The notes below the pieces were generated by a model. The model was not told the origin of the DNA and ran no database searches. It saw only the letters and a program-made list of their open reading frames with translations. A DNA stretch of 64,000 nucleotides from Myoxocephalus aenaeus. Lineage: Eukaryota > Chordata > Actinopteri > Perciformes > Cottidae. Positions 33,701 to 45,457 of this stretch are shown here, one piece after another. The DNA lies in the NCBI GenBank assembly GCA_038501785.1, contig JBAMJR010000097.1, forward strand, positions 2,472,501-2,536,500, written 5' to 3'. Position 1 is the stretch's first letter. The number at the start of each line of letters is the position of its first letter. The translations under genes and the position numbers were made by a program.

Positions 33701-36196
33701 AATCAAAATTAAATACATTACAGGATATAATTCTTATTTTAAAATATTTATACATAAATATTTAAATGAATACATTAATAGTAAGGTGTCTAGAAAGGAG
33801 ACGACTGGAGAGGGCTTATGGGAGTCTACCTCCTCTTTTTTTCTTCTTTCTTATGTCTCCTTATATTCAGTTTTCATATCTTTTTCTTGTGGGTGTCATC
33901 GCCTTCAGGACACAGTTGGCCCACTGCGGGTCATCCCTTCTCCCATTGGGCTGCCCCCTGACCCTCTGGGATGGAGCCAGTCCTTTATGAGGGCATTATT
34001 GTGAGTGTTTCTTTTCTCTTCGTCCTAGTTGTTATTTAAGGAAACTTCCCCAGTCTAATATCTTCGTGATTGTCACTCCCCCTTGACCGCCTCCCATACT
34101 ACTCATGAACCTCTTTGCTTTGGAAAGAAGTCAAACCGCTCTGTCTCTATGTCTATGTGCGTCACAATGAACTCTACTGTTGATTAGATTCAGGTAATTG
34201 TTTCAGGTCTTCAAATACACTAATGACACTGTGGTAACATTTTTGTGAATGGAACATTCCCACTCAGCCTTATGTGGCAATTTTATTGGCGTTGATTATA
34301 CAAATGATGGAGTCTCATGAAAGCACACCTCCACATGAACAGGTGGTACAATTTGAAACGAGCCGTTTAGGTCAAGTTCCTCTCAGTCGGAGGAGCAAAA
34401 CTCACAGGACAAATGAACCTGCATGGAAGTGTTATTTAGTAATGCAGGATTACTTCTTCCCTTCATATGGTGCTGATAAAGTAGAAAATGAAATTGGATG
34501 ACAAGAGTCTGTGCGTGAGGCCCTTCTCCTGTATGAATGATGCAGTGGGTTGGTATCTCTTTGAATAACCCCCAGAGACAAGCCATTAGAGTTCATTTCT
34601 CATTAATTTTACTGGTCTTTTCTCGCTTTTCAAGAGGTACCTTTTATACGAATGCCCCCTCTCCTTAATTAGAAGGGACACTTATCTGATCGGTCTTGTT
34701 CAGTCCCAGAGAGAAGCAGGAGCCTGAGATAAGTGCCAATGCAAAAGGAATGTTCACACTTTCACAAGGAAAAATGAAGCAGAGCAAAATAAGTCATTCT
34801 GGACAATAATGAACCTGTCAGTCAGATACGAGAACAAAGAGGCTTCGATGGCACCTGCTGAGCCACCTCCACATCTCCTTCTATGTTTTAGTGCCTCTTT
34901 CTAGCGGGTATTCTGCATGTTTGTTCCTTGTGAGCACCAATAATGATATTCAGATTCCCAGCAAACCCTAACAAAACTGTCATCTCACAAAGAAATTAAA
35001 ACAGGATACTTCGTTTTAATTTTCAGGTCCGCAGAGAAAAAAAGACAGATGATGGTAGCAAAATATTGGCAGCTAAGATACAACCTTTCGGTCGATTTTA
35101 GATGTTGTGTGAACTTCTCGCTGAATAGATTGTAATATTATTATTGATAAATATGACCTCCTCTGCCTTGTGAGTATTGCAATAATTGTCCGTTGTAAGT
35201 ATTTGCTGCTACAACTTCCAGGCACAGCGAAGCTGATGGAGCAGAGAAAGCTTCTAAAATTGGCCGTGTGTGTGTGTGTGTGTGTGTATATATATTTTTG
35301 TTATCTCTGTGCTGTTCCGTCCCAATGGATTGTTAGCGTATTGTATTTTCCTTCACACACCATTTAACCCACCTTTGACTGTTTGTACTTTGAATCAGAG
35401 GTACACAGTTGAAAATGAACCTTCAGAACACCGGGACCATCATTTAGTGCTCCACTGCTCGGATCGCGGTGCAGAAGAAAGGTCTTCGATAAATATGAGA
35501 GCAGCTTCTTTTAATGCAAATGGTGTGAGAAATGGGTGCCTCTTATTTGTGGCTAGCAGCATGGCTCTGTGCTTTTCCTCTGAGCTTCTCCTGTTTATCT
35601 GCTTTGATAATATTAACATATTTCCCTCTCTCTCTCTCTCTCTCTCTCCTGCTTTGTTGTTTCTTGGAAGGTGTTGCCAGGCATACTGAAGAAGCATTGC
35701 TGTATCTTACCAGACAGGAACACAGGTAAGGACCCAACAGATGTCCCCGCTCCAGTAAACACACCAGTCACACGCAGTGCAGAGACAGAAGGAGAGAGAG
35801 CCCCGTCAGTGGGAGTAATAAGTGGGTGGTGATGCCGGGGGATGGATGCTCAGCGGGTGGGTCACACATGTCTGTCTACCTGTGTTTGTGTGCACTCTGT
35901 ACATCTGTGGGCTCCATACCCCGTCTGCTGGCTATATGCATATAACAGAACTTCATGCAGTGAGACACCCCCTTCTTCTTATTTGGCTCCCAACAGATCT
36001 CTTTTATCATTGAGATTCTTACTATACAGGGGTTTTACTGCCACTACTGGCCTAACTTTCACTTGCATGTCAGAGGAAGGGGGGGGGGATTCTGGTGTGC
36101 AGCTGTTGAGAACTTGTGATGATGACAGGCTTCTTCACATCATTGCAGGTGTGAAGAGGTTTCTGATGAAATTGAAGAGCAGGGAGATATACTCAG
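26493..36196 (+). CDS. dlgap2: DLGAP2 (SAPAP2), N-terminal coding exons only; gene continues past the window
   Basis: DLGAP2 is a postsynaptic scaffold that binds the guanylate-kinase domain of PSD-95 proteins and the SHANK PDZ domain. The diagnostic piece is exon 35671-35725, reading VLPGILKKHCCILPDRNT. As I recall, long human DLGAP2 begins with MGTAQ followed by VLPGILQKHCCILPDRNT. The exon is entered in phase 0, matching a divergent first exon (26493-26510, MSALKK, donor AAG|GTAAAC) that lies where the human gene order predicts, head-to-head with ERICH1. A third exon at 36149-36196 is only a candidate. The large dlgap2 exons (GKAP repeats, C-terminal domain) are not in this window. The gene therefore spans more than 37 kb, as expected for a neuronal gene with long introns. 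Confidence 0.87.
28255..28540. mobile_element. Candidate short inverted-repeat element (MITE)
   Basis: The left end TAGAGATGCACGGGTG and the right end GATCGGTGCATCCCTA are near-inverted copies. Such TAGRGATGCACCG ends are common in fish DNA transposon remnants. The interior repeats GGATATCGG-type motifs. No clear target duplication was found, so the boundaries are approximate. Confidence 0.5.
30152..30445 (+). mobile_element. tRNA-derived SINE, plus orientation
   Basis: The head has polymerase III promoter-like boxes: an A box TGGATCAGTGG (30166-30176) and a B box GGTTCGATCCC (30210-30220). A body of the widespread teleost type follows (CCCTGGGCAAGACTCTTAAC), with a tail including GACTAGAAAAGTGATCTAC near 30399-30416. 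The boundaries are estimates. Confidence 0.75.
30693..30738. repeat. (TA)n microsatellite, about 23 units
   Basis: A pure alternating TA run in dlgap2 intron 1. Confidence 0.95.
31294..31345. mobile_element. hAT-like element fragment (one end only)
   Basis: CAGTGGCGGCTGGCCAATAG at 31294 resembles the terminus of teleost non-autonomous hAT elements and shares its first nine bases with the complete element at 39619. No matching inverted end or 8-bp target duplication was found downstream, so it is probably truncated. Confidence 0.4.
31747..31764. repeat. Three telomere-type TTAGGG units
   Basis: Three perfect tandem TTAGGG units, preceded by the partial GGTG. Too short to be a fusion scar by itself; probably a chance or repair-inserted interstitial telomeric repeat. 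Confidence 0.85.
35625..35648. repeat. (CT)n tract upstream of a dlgap2 acceptor
   Basis: A CT dinucleotide run that extends the pyrimidine-rich region about 20-45 bases before the 35671 splice acceptor. Length changes here could affect splicing. Confidence 0.85.
35671..35725 (+). CDS. dlgap2: dlgap2 exon with the conserved N-terminal motif
   Basis: 55 bp between a CT-rich acceptor ending TTGGAAG and the donor ACACAG|GTAAGG. It encodes VLPGILKKHCCILPDRNT and leaves in phase 1. It differs from my recollection of human DLGAP2 by one residue (K for Q). Another open frame (VARHTEEALLYLTRQEHR) is rejected. Confidence 0.9.
36149..36196 (+). CDS. dlgap2: Candidate dlgap2 exon, uncertain
   Basis: 48 bp flanked by an ATCATTGCAG acceptor and an ACTCAG|GTACCG donor. 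In the frame delivered by the previous exon it reads VKRFLMKLKSREIYS and leaves in phase 1. This does not resemble the human continuation. Another frame (CEEVSDEIEEQGDIL) looks more like the acidic human segment, but its phase does not fit. It may be a chance pair of sites. Confidence 0.25.
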
Positions 36197-37533
36197 GTAC
36201 CGCCTAGTCCTCACAATAATGACTTCTACTTCTGCTCTCTTTGCGTTTACTTTTGGGCGACTCTCACCTCTCTCACCTCTCGCCTGCAACAAGACTGCAT
36301 GGGCTCCCACACCATCCATCCCACTAACAAAACCTCACTAATGCTGCAGCGACGCGTGTCGCCTGCACGGCGGTTGGCTCATTTGTCAGACTCATGGCCA
36401 GTTTGTCATCTTGAACTGCCTTCTGCAGTGAACTTGCTCCTGTGTTTTGCTCTTGGTTCCGCCACCTTGACTGACGTCTGCCTTTTTTGAATGTTGTGTT
36501 TCTCCGACACGTGATTAGAAAGCTAACTGCACACCATTCCCAGGTGTGGGGGAAACATGCCGAAGAGTAGAGCAAGGGCACAGCAACCTTGGCGATGAAG
36601 AGAGACTTGGAAACTTCTGAAGAGTTTTAGGTGCTGCAGCTTGGAAATCCGAGTCATAACCGATAACTTCAAGGCATCTTGCAGCGTGAAATTAATGTTT
36701 GATGGGGCATATAAGTGAGATGATCTGCACTTAAGCTGATAAGGAACTCAACAAACTGGTAATTCAGCAGTTTTGCAATTATTGTGTGCATAAAAGTTCT
36801 GTAAACCAGACCTGGCCCAAATTTGAATCCAGTCCGCTCTACTTGGAGGGTGCCAGATGGGTGGGGCTCGCCGTTATGGAACAATCCACTTTTTGTGCCA
36901 CGGAAGTTCAATCAATTACAGAGAAGTGCGTGAAGGGATTTACAAATGTGAGCCAAAGTTGTTGCCTTTAGACGGAACTTTCTCAGCAGGACGAGCTGCT
37001 GTGTGTTTAGTCGAGGTGGCTGGGAAGAGCTGCATGAATATGGAGGACCCAGGGGTGCGCCTCTCGACCGGGTTAAGAACAAGATGTTCTGACGGAGTGG
37101 ACAACATAACCTCGTAATGACCTCATGAATATGGATGTGCGAAGCTCTGAAACGTTTCCAGAGGTATTTTAGCAGATGCTGGACTGGGAAAGAGAGCGAG
37201 TTGTGGTCTTCGTTCGTGGTGTTTGTGCGTGTTGATACACAAGTGCATCTCGGCTACATTGTATGCATGCGACTGTTCTGCAATCAGTCGGCTGCACTTG
37301 CTTACAAGTTCCATTTTTTTTTATTACAAATGTCGCTCCAACCCGAAAATGTCCTCATTCTGATTGATTGCGCTGTCAAGAAGAGCGAGTGCATGGCACC
37401 TCTCTTGAATACTCAGCAGCGATGCATCAACAAACCTCAAACTACTTTCACCGAAGTTCATAGATCATCATTCAGCCACGCAAATATATACGCGTCGGAG
37501 CCTTTGCTGAATCGACTTCAGCAAGGCACGCTC

Positions 37534-37564
<31 letters not shown>

Positions 37565-38690
37565 TACATACTGGCACAGTTGTGAACAACTTCAGCGTCC
37601 ATACAATGTCTACCTTGGCATCCTGTTGCCATGGCAACACTTCTCGCGGCGTCAGTAGATGCAAAGACCGCATTGTGTCCATTTTCAATAAGCGTTACTT
37701 CTGTCTCCTGACTGGATGATGCTGCTATGTTGTATTTATACTAAGCAGACGGCATGAATCCACACTGGCATTGGATGAGGATGCTCATCAGTGAGTTTGG
37801 CCTTGTGTGTGTGTGTGAGGCCCGGGTGCCTCAGCAGAGACACGAGTTGAAGGATTTAGTGGAGGGCTTGAGCAAAGAAGAGGGAAAATGATAAAGAGCG
37901 AGTAAGATTAAAAGAGACTTTGAAAATAATGGCCATGAAAAGATTGGTATCTCCTCCTGGCGAATATGATTAATATGACACTGCATTGTGTAGACGTGTG
38001 TGAGTCCATGTCTGTGTGCATGTGCTCTTTTGTGCGCCATCGAGCGAAGAGCGCCCTCTCCTGGGCAGTTTCCCAGCTTTCACAAATCCATCTCCTCCTC
38101 AGAAACGCTTCCTTCAGCTTTCTGATTCTCACAATCCAAATCGTGTGCCGAGAAACTGGAGGGATGAGACTTATCATACTCTTACACTCTCTCTCTGTTA
38201 TCAGCGCGTCCCTCTGCTCCGGAAGCGGAGCATTTCTATGCCACAAATTCACCGATTATGCTTATTTATAGACATTAATTAACTTGTGAATGTTTCACCA
38301 TTCTGTTACCCCTTTTCATATCCATGTTGAATACCTGGCACCCTTTTATCATCTCCTCCATCCCCTGCCCACAGCCTCTCTCCTGCTCTAACATTTTGGA
38401 AAAATGTATCTAGTAATTGACCTAAAATGTGACTTTTGTAAGATTCGTCTGTAATGATAGTAAAAAACATGTTCACATCCACTGCATGAGCAGCAGGGTA
38501 CCTTTTGTTACAGAGAGCAAGTACATCACATGGCTTATGCCACAATTATACCATGAATGCAAAGATGCTGTAAAGAGATATGCTGACTGGTGAATTCTGG
38601 GAAGCCCTTCTGTCATCCTTTGCAGTATTTGGACACGTCTGTTTTGCATTCATGGCCTTATATCTTCATCGATTTTGTCTCCCCTGAGTC

Positions 38691-38692
<2 letters not shown>

Positions 38693-38734
<42 letters not shown>
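38693..38734. repeat. (AC)n microsatellite, about 21 units
   Basis: An uninterrupted AC run in the dlgap2 intron. Confidence 0.93.
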
Positions 38735-38737
<3 letters not shown>

Positions 38738-39618
38738 ACCCATTGCCTCCATTTACAATTCCCATGTGTTGTACTCTGTGTGCAGGTAAGTGCCTCTACT
38801 TTAATTGCTTGTCTTGCATTATAAACATAGTATTTACACAACTAGTAAATATCCTTATGACTTTCAAATGGTGAAGCATGCAAAGTCCAGTTGTTGTGCA
38901 TGAAGTTAGCTCCTGTTTGTTGTGAAAACCACATCATGGTATTTGTTGCATGTGTGCTGTATAGTAGGAGAGGACAAGACCCACATAGTAAGTTGCTACA
39001 GATCTTTTCACGAGGCCTGCCACTTGTACATTTCTCAATAAACTGGTTAAATTGTGAAACAAAATCAAAAATGGTCAACCAACAAAGACCACAATTCTGC
39101 TGTGTTAAATGCAATGTCATGCTGAGTGTACATAGTTGGAGGAAAATGTTGTCCTTGTGTAATGCGCATGTGCAAAGACATTCATGTTTAATTCATGTTA
39201 CACTTGCTGCTACTATGCGTTTGTGTGCGCATGGCGCCGCCTCGCCGATCCTCCGTGTGTTTGGAGTGTTGGTTTTGTATTCAGAAAGTACTGCAACATG
39301 TACACAGCTTGAACGTGCTGTTAAAAAGCAAGAATATCTCCGGCCTTAGAGTGTTTATTTCTTTGCCTTGATTTAGGACCCTTTAGAAATCATTTCTACA
39401 TATATTCAATTAAGCTGGTTTCCAAAGACAACATCAATGATAGAATGTAATAGAATCCGTGGCTGTGGCCAAAACCACTCACTACTCACTATACCGTGGA
39501 CTCTTTAGTCAGTACGCCATTGTGTAGTGCTGTCCTAATGCAAAGAGAGAATTAGTATACTATTACTATTATATATTCTGTAGTGACCTCAAAGTACCCC
39601 ACACTGTATCATGAAAAG

Positions 39619-40269
39619 CAGTGGCGGGTCGGGGATTTTCTACCTGCCCCTTCAGTGCTGTCTCTACTACAGCTGAACAACCTAATCACCTCATTATGAC
39701 GCCACAGCAACCGGTTATTACTTCTTTTGTGTAAACACATGAAGCGCTAGCGTAAGTTCAGACAGGAAGACCATCCCCTCACGCTAGGCTCGTAGGCCTC
39801 TCACTCGTACTGTCCCTCACCAGCAGCCCACATTCTATACCGGAGATCACCGTCAGAAGAGTCATAGTCTCTATCAGCTGGGCGCACAGCGCATTTTAAT
39901 GGTCATGCAGGCCCAGTGACGAATCACAAATAATTATAATACATGTAGTGTATTTGTGAAAACAGGGGTCCAGACACTCTAGAAGGCCGTTTCATGTAGT
40001 TAACCAGGCTACAGAGAAAGAGAGGTGAAATGTGATTGGATAAAGATGCTGTTAACCAGCTCCCAAGCAAGCCATACCAGAGGCCTGAAGCAGAGGAACA
40101 GATGAAGACAGGAGCTGTGCAATGAGAAAATAAGCTAATAGGGAAAAATAATTATAATACATGTAGTGTATTTGTGAAAAACAATTACATTATACAATAG
40201 CTATAACTTTGTTGTGATTCTGTTTAGGCCATCAGAGAAGGCTTAGCAGGCCCTGACGGCCCGCCACTG
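39619..40269. mobile_element. Non-autonomous hAT-type transposon with perfect 8-bp target duplication
   Basis: The ends are CAGTGGCGGG and CCCGCCACTG, a perfect 10-bp terminal inverted repeat. ATGAAAAG flanks it on both sides (39611-39618 and 40270-40277), an 8-bp target site duplication typical of the hAT superfamily. The 651-bp interior has no transposase frame. It contains a direct repeat of 35 bases (39928-39962 and 40146-40180). Confidence 0.88.
39928..40180. repeat. 35-bp direct repeat pair inside the hAT-type element
   Basis: The same 35 bases, starting AAATAATTATAATACATG, occur at 39928-39962 and 40146-40180, 218 bases apart. The simplest explanation is an internal duplication in the element or its ancestor. 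Confidence 0.85.
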
Positions 40270-42250
40270 ATGAAAAGTAGTGTACAACAGATGGTCACTA
40301 ACCAAGCACTGTATACCATCATGCCTTGCCCTGAAAGAAACATTATTATAAGTGTGGGAAAATGCACTTATTGGCCCCGCATTGACCACAGCAGCAGATA
40401 CCACTCCACTCAGCCCGTTCTTACCTTTCACCATTCAATTCCTCCACATTTACGCTGCATCCCAGCTTACCATACGGGACTTAAACTGAGCATAACAAAC
40501 ACACAAAAACTCTGAAAAGTAAAGCAACACTTTGAACAGGGCTGTTTGAGGGTCAATACTTGGCCTGGGTATCTTTTCTGGTGTAAATCTGAAACTGGTA
40601 GTCACAAAGATATATTATAATACTAAACCGCACGGTTGATTGAGCTGCATTGTGCTGTGTTTTCCAGCGTAACAGTTCCTAGTGGTCCCTCTCAGTCCAC
40701 TCACAGAAATGTTGTCTTTCATTAGATAACTTACTGCTCTTGCTGCGTATTTTGTGTCAACTTAAAGTGGAACGGTTTGTCTTCGGACACGTTGCCATGG
40801 AAACAAGTTGGCAAACGAGGGACTCGGGGGATACGGAGGAGACGTTAGTTAGAAAGCAAGAGAAATTTCTTTGAGATGAAAATCAGAAGAAACTTGAAAG
40901 GTGCACTCGGTGAAATTCCGGTCTATGCCAGGTGTGTCTGTAACAACCAGACACACCCGAGATTAGCCACGGACAGACACATTCACACACTCACGCACAC
41001 ACAACCGATCGCATTATCTCATAGATCGCACAGATAATTATTGGGAAATTGGGCTTTAAAGTCCTCTTAACAACTTCATCACATTTTATGTCAGGGAACC
41101 TTTGTTTTAAACTTAATCCTGAGAGCACCCTGAATGCTCCCTGTGTCTGCTGTCATCCAGAGGCAGCTGAAGTCCTTGGACTACATCAGTCTCATGGCTT
41201 TTCTCTTTACCTCACTTAGCCTCTGTCCGAAGTCACAGAGCGTCCGTCTTAATGCTTCACATGTCCTGCCCGAGCCCGTCCCGCTGTGAATCTGACTGAC
41301 ACCGGAGTGAATCAGCAGCTGCTCTATTAGTTTGAGTAATTAACGGGCGAGCTGTCGCTTTCCCTCTGTGTCAGGCCTGCTTTTGTGAGCGCATACACAC
41401 ACACGCCGATGTGCACAGACCCACAGTTTTTACGAACACACAGTCAGTCGGCACACGCGTACATAGTGTGTCCTCCAGCAGACTTGATATCAATCTGTAG
41501 CAAGGCAAGACGACCACGGAGGGCCTGTCTCCTTCTGATAGCTCTCCGAGGCCTTGATGCCAACTCTGTATGCACTTCATACCCGCTCAACAAAAAAGAG
41601 ACACCCAGAGAGAAAGGGAGACGCTGTATTAGAAAGATACGAAGCATAAATAAGATGTGTGGACTGCATGAGCAAAGGGAGCAAAAGCAGATTAGTGAAT
41701 CTGCATGATGATGGGGGGGGGAAACCAGAGAGAAAGATGAGAGAATGAGAGAGCTGACAGAGTAGAGGCTGTGTGCCGAAGGCCCTCAGGAGCTCTCCTC
41801 ATGTCTGCTAAACTCTCGACAAATCCTGCACTATCTCTCCTCCCCAGCCCTCCCTACTTTCTACTGGTAGTCTGTACCCTTCACCCCCCCTCTCCTCTAC
41901 GTTCCCTCCAGCACCGGCGAGGCGTACCCGCTGAACTGTTACAAGAGTTGGTCGCTCTGAAACGTGGCCTCTTCCTCCTGGGCCCTGTCTCTACGCAACT
42001 GCGCTGCCGCAGCAACAATTTGATTGTGAGCAAATATGACACAGAGGAATAATGGATTAGAGGGACGCTCAGTGATACTTTTCAAACAGCTCCCATGTGC
42101 TATCAAAGATCTCTAAAGTAGGGCACGCTAGTCAAGGTGCACTTTAGCTGCATATTCATCACACATGCCTGTAGACATTTTGAGAACACTGTATTTAAGT
42201 TGAAATGATCAGGGGAGCTTGTCTCAGTGTCAGTCTTTGTTTGGCCACTG

Positions 42251-42251
<1 letters not shown>

Positions 42252-42289
<38 letters not shown>
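42252..42289. repeat. (TG)19 microsatellite
   Basis: An uninterrupted TG run in the dlgap2 intron. Confidence 0.93.
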
Positions 42290-42290
<1 letters not shown>

Positions 42291-43230
42291 ACATATAGAG
42301 AGAGCGAAGTGTACGTCATGCGCTGATGATCTTAGGTGTTGAATCTTAGGCCCGTAGTGGCAGATTGTATGTTTTTGTTTTGTTTTTTGGTAGCCATATT
42401 GGTTACTGATGGCGTGAACTTGTTGGGTTTGTTAGCTCAACGTGTTGGTTGCTGGTTATTGGTAGATGCCACTTGGCTAGCTGATGATGACAAACAGCAC
42501 AGCTTGCATCTAAATAAGGCAATACATCAAGATATTTTGAAACTAATGTAATCACAACACTCGGCATATCGCAAAATGTCTAAAATCACGCCAAAATCGT
42601 ATTGTCACTTAAGTATCCTGATATTATCGTGTTGTGGGGACTCTGATGATGTCCACCCCTCCTAAATAACATGTTAATATAGATACACGTGGTATAGATG
42701 GTGGCATTAAAGTTCCCATTAAGTCAGGCAGATACAAAGTAGATACAGTATGAGGCCTGATCAAGCAGCCCAGTGTCGGCTCTTTGTGTGGGTGAGGGTA
42801 GGACTGAAGGATATTTTAACATTAATACTGAGCTTCCACAGGAAATCCCACACAGCTGTGTTCACTATTGATAACTGTGAACATCGGAGAAAATCCCATT
42901 TCTTTAGTAGCACCCCAAAGTCTTGTACTCCAGGTGTGTGCCCGTGAGCGTGCTTCATCTCTCCGTAGGGACTCCTGTCATTGACTGGAGGACAGCTGGT
43001 CTCTGTGGACTGTCTGTCTCACTTTGTCCCTGACATAATGAGCGAGCTGGGAGTAAGCTTTGATTTAACGCTGAGTCACTCTGTTCCAAGCTGCTTATTA
43101 ATGAGTGAATGACGGTGGCAGGAAATAAAATAAATGGGAGGAGGTCCCGTTTGTGTTGCTCTGTGGGCAATCCTTTAATTCCCTTTAATTCTTGCTATCT
43201 CCCTACTCTCTCCTCCTCTCCTTATTTTAT

Positions 43231-43233
<3 letters not shown>

Positions 43234-43327
<94 letters not shown>
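43234..43327. repeat. (CA)n microsatellite, about 47 units
   Basis: The longest pure dinucleotide run in the window. It yields long Thr-His open frames that are not genes. Confidence 0.95.
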
Positions 43328-43328
<1 letters not shown>

Positions 43329-44197
43329 CCCCGTGTCTCCTAATGGCAGACATACAAGTCGATGGTACGTTTTGCTCTCATGCTGGACACCGGATTTTTA
43401 TTTGGTTTCAGACTCAGTCTTTTGATGAAAATGTATATTAGATTTAGCTTGAGAGTAGAAGGTGTTAATTGTGCTCTTAATTTTGCGTAACATAAACCTT
43501 TAATATAATTTAATCTGGTGAGTTTTACCCAAATTCCGCCCCAGTACAGTTGTAATGAACGGGAAAACATGCTTATTTCTGGTGTTACATTGCATTTTAA
43601 CATTGGGGCCGATGTAGATTGACTCGATTTTGGAACGAGCCTCGATAGGCCATTGGAGGAACTGCAATTTTTGTCTCTTCCGCGTTAGCTTTAAGTTCCC
43701 GTTACACCTTTTATGCGCATACATGCAAGATGAGCAGTGAAAGAGAGGGGCATGTGCATGGAAAAAAAAAAATGTCCTTGAGGACATTGAGGGGAAAGCT
43801 GGCGCTTACCTGCATGTTAATACTACTTGCCTCCATGGAATAGCCAGATAAAATTGGGGTTGCAAGGTGACAGAGAAGGGTGATTGTAAAAGCTCATCTG
43901 AAATCTGTAGAGTGGTTGACCAGCTAGATTGTCCAAACAAAGTCGGACAGTATTTGTGTGTGTGTGAAGGTGATCGTGAGGAATAGCTCGCTGTTTGCTA
44001 CGCTCAGATGCTCCCAAGTGTCTCGCCACAGACTTTGTTCCACAGTTTGTCTGTGTGTCACCCAAAATAGTTGTACGTGTCAGAAATGGTTCAAGTCAAA
44101 ATGAAGAAGTTGAAGTCTTTGCTTTTGTGTAACAAAATGACCTGTCATTGAGTCTTGGGCTTACTTCACAAAACGCTGGCAGAGACCATATGGCTAT

Positions 44198-44200
<3 letters not shown>

Positions 44201-44244
<44 letters not shown>
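44201..44244. repeat. (GT)22 microsatellite
   Basis: An uninterrupted GT run in the dlgap2 intron. Confidence 0.93.
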
Positions 44245-44246
<2 letters not shown>

Positions 44247-45383
44247 GCTATCTTACTGTACGTCATTATTAAGGTCTATTTAGCAGCAGCTAATGAGAAC
44301 ACAGAATGTATCAGCTCTATCTTTTTCAATCCTCCCCCCCCCAGTCCGATCATCTTGTTCCTACACTCTGTTTCATTATCATTGCAGTTGTTTCCACAGT
44401 TGACCAGTGGAGTACAATTGTCCCTGTGTGTGTTTTTAATCTTCCGACATTGTGGTATCGGTCGGGTGAATCCTCTCCTGCCACGCACAGGCTTGCAGTA
44501 AAGGTGCGTTTATCGTACCTTACCATACCTTCCCCTCTGGTTCCCCTGTAGCCTCAGCGCAGCAGCTCTGCTGAATAGATGGCCCCCATTTGGCGCCCTG
44601 AGCTCTTGTGACACCTGACAAGGACCGAGTTCCACCCGTTTGTCCAATCATGCTGCAGGCAAACAGTTGTACGTCTTTCTCTCTTTAATGCACAGCGCTT
44701 TTAACGCGTCCTGTCCCTTCACATTTATCATTGCGCGGCTCTCCTTGCTGACACGTGCACACATTCAGATGTGTCCACTGCCATCACCGTGTAGGAACAA
44801 AGTAAATGAAAAACAATCTCAATACAAACATTCGTCTTACTGTTTGCACTGTCAAATGTCCAGGTTCCAGAAGGAGGTTATAACTCACACTATCACTTCT
44901 CCCTGAACAAAACATTTGCTCTGCCTGTCAGCCAGCATTGCCATCTTTTTAGTATTTACCACAGTTGAAATATAGTTTTTTGGTGTGTGCGTGTGTGTGT
45001 GTGTGTGTGTGTTATTTACTGTGACGGATAACAGTGACCATGCCTGGTAACAAGATCAGTTTGTTTTCAGAGGAAGTGACATTATCTGTGGAGGGGCTGT
45101 AGCCGGCGGGCCAGCGACTGGCTGTCTGGACAGGCAAGCTGGGATTTGATTAGCCGGGATCACAGCCACAACAAATACAAGGCAGGAAGTCAAATACCAA
45201 CAACCTGCTTTGTTATGACTGAAGAAAGTAACAGATTTAGGACTGCAGCTAACAATCAATTTCATTAACAAAATATATATAAACCATTATTTTCTCAATT
45301 AATCGAGAAGTTATTTTGTCTAAAATACTATAAAATAATGAAGAATTCTCACATCGGAGAAGCTGGAACGATGTCTAGCCTGA

Positions 45384-45386
<3 letters not shown>

Positions 45387-45455
<69 letters not shown>
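45387..45455. repeat. (GT)n microsatellite, about 34 units
   Basis: An uninterrupted GT run in the dlgap2 intron. A shorter GT run lies at about 44982-45011. Confidence 0.93.

Positions 45456-45457
<2 letters not shown>

Larger units (their letters stand above)
26511..35670. other. dlgap2 intron 1
   Basis: About 9.2 kb without another recognisable exon. It holds a short inverted-repeat element (28255-28540), a tRNA-derived SINE (30152-30445), a (TA)n run, a hAT-like fragment (from 31294), three telomere-type repeats and an AT-rich stretch at 32700-33800. Confidence 0.65.
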
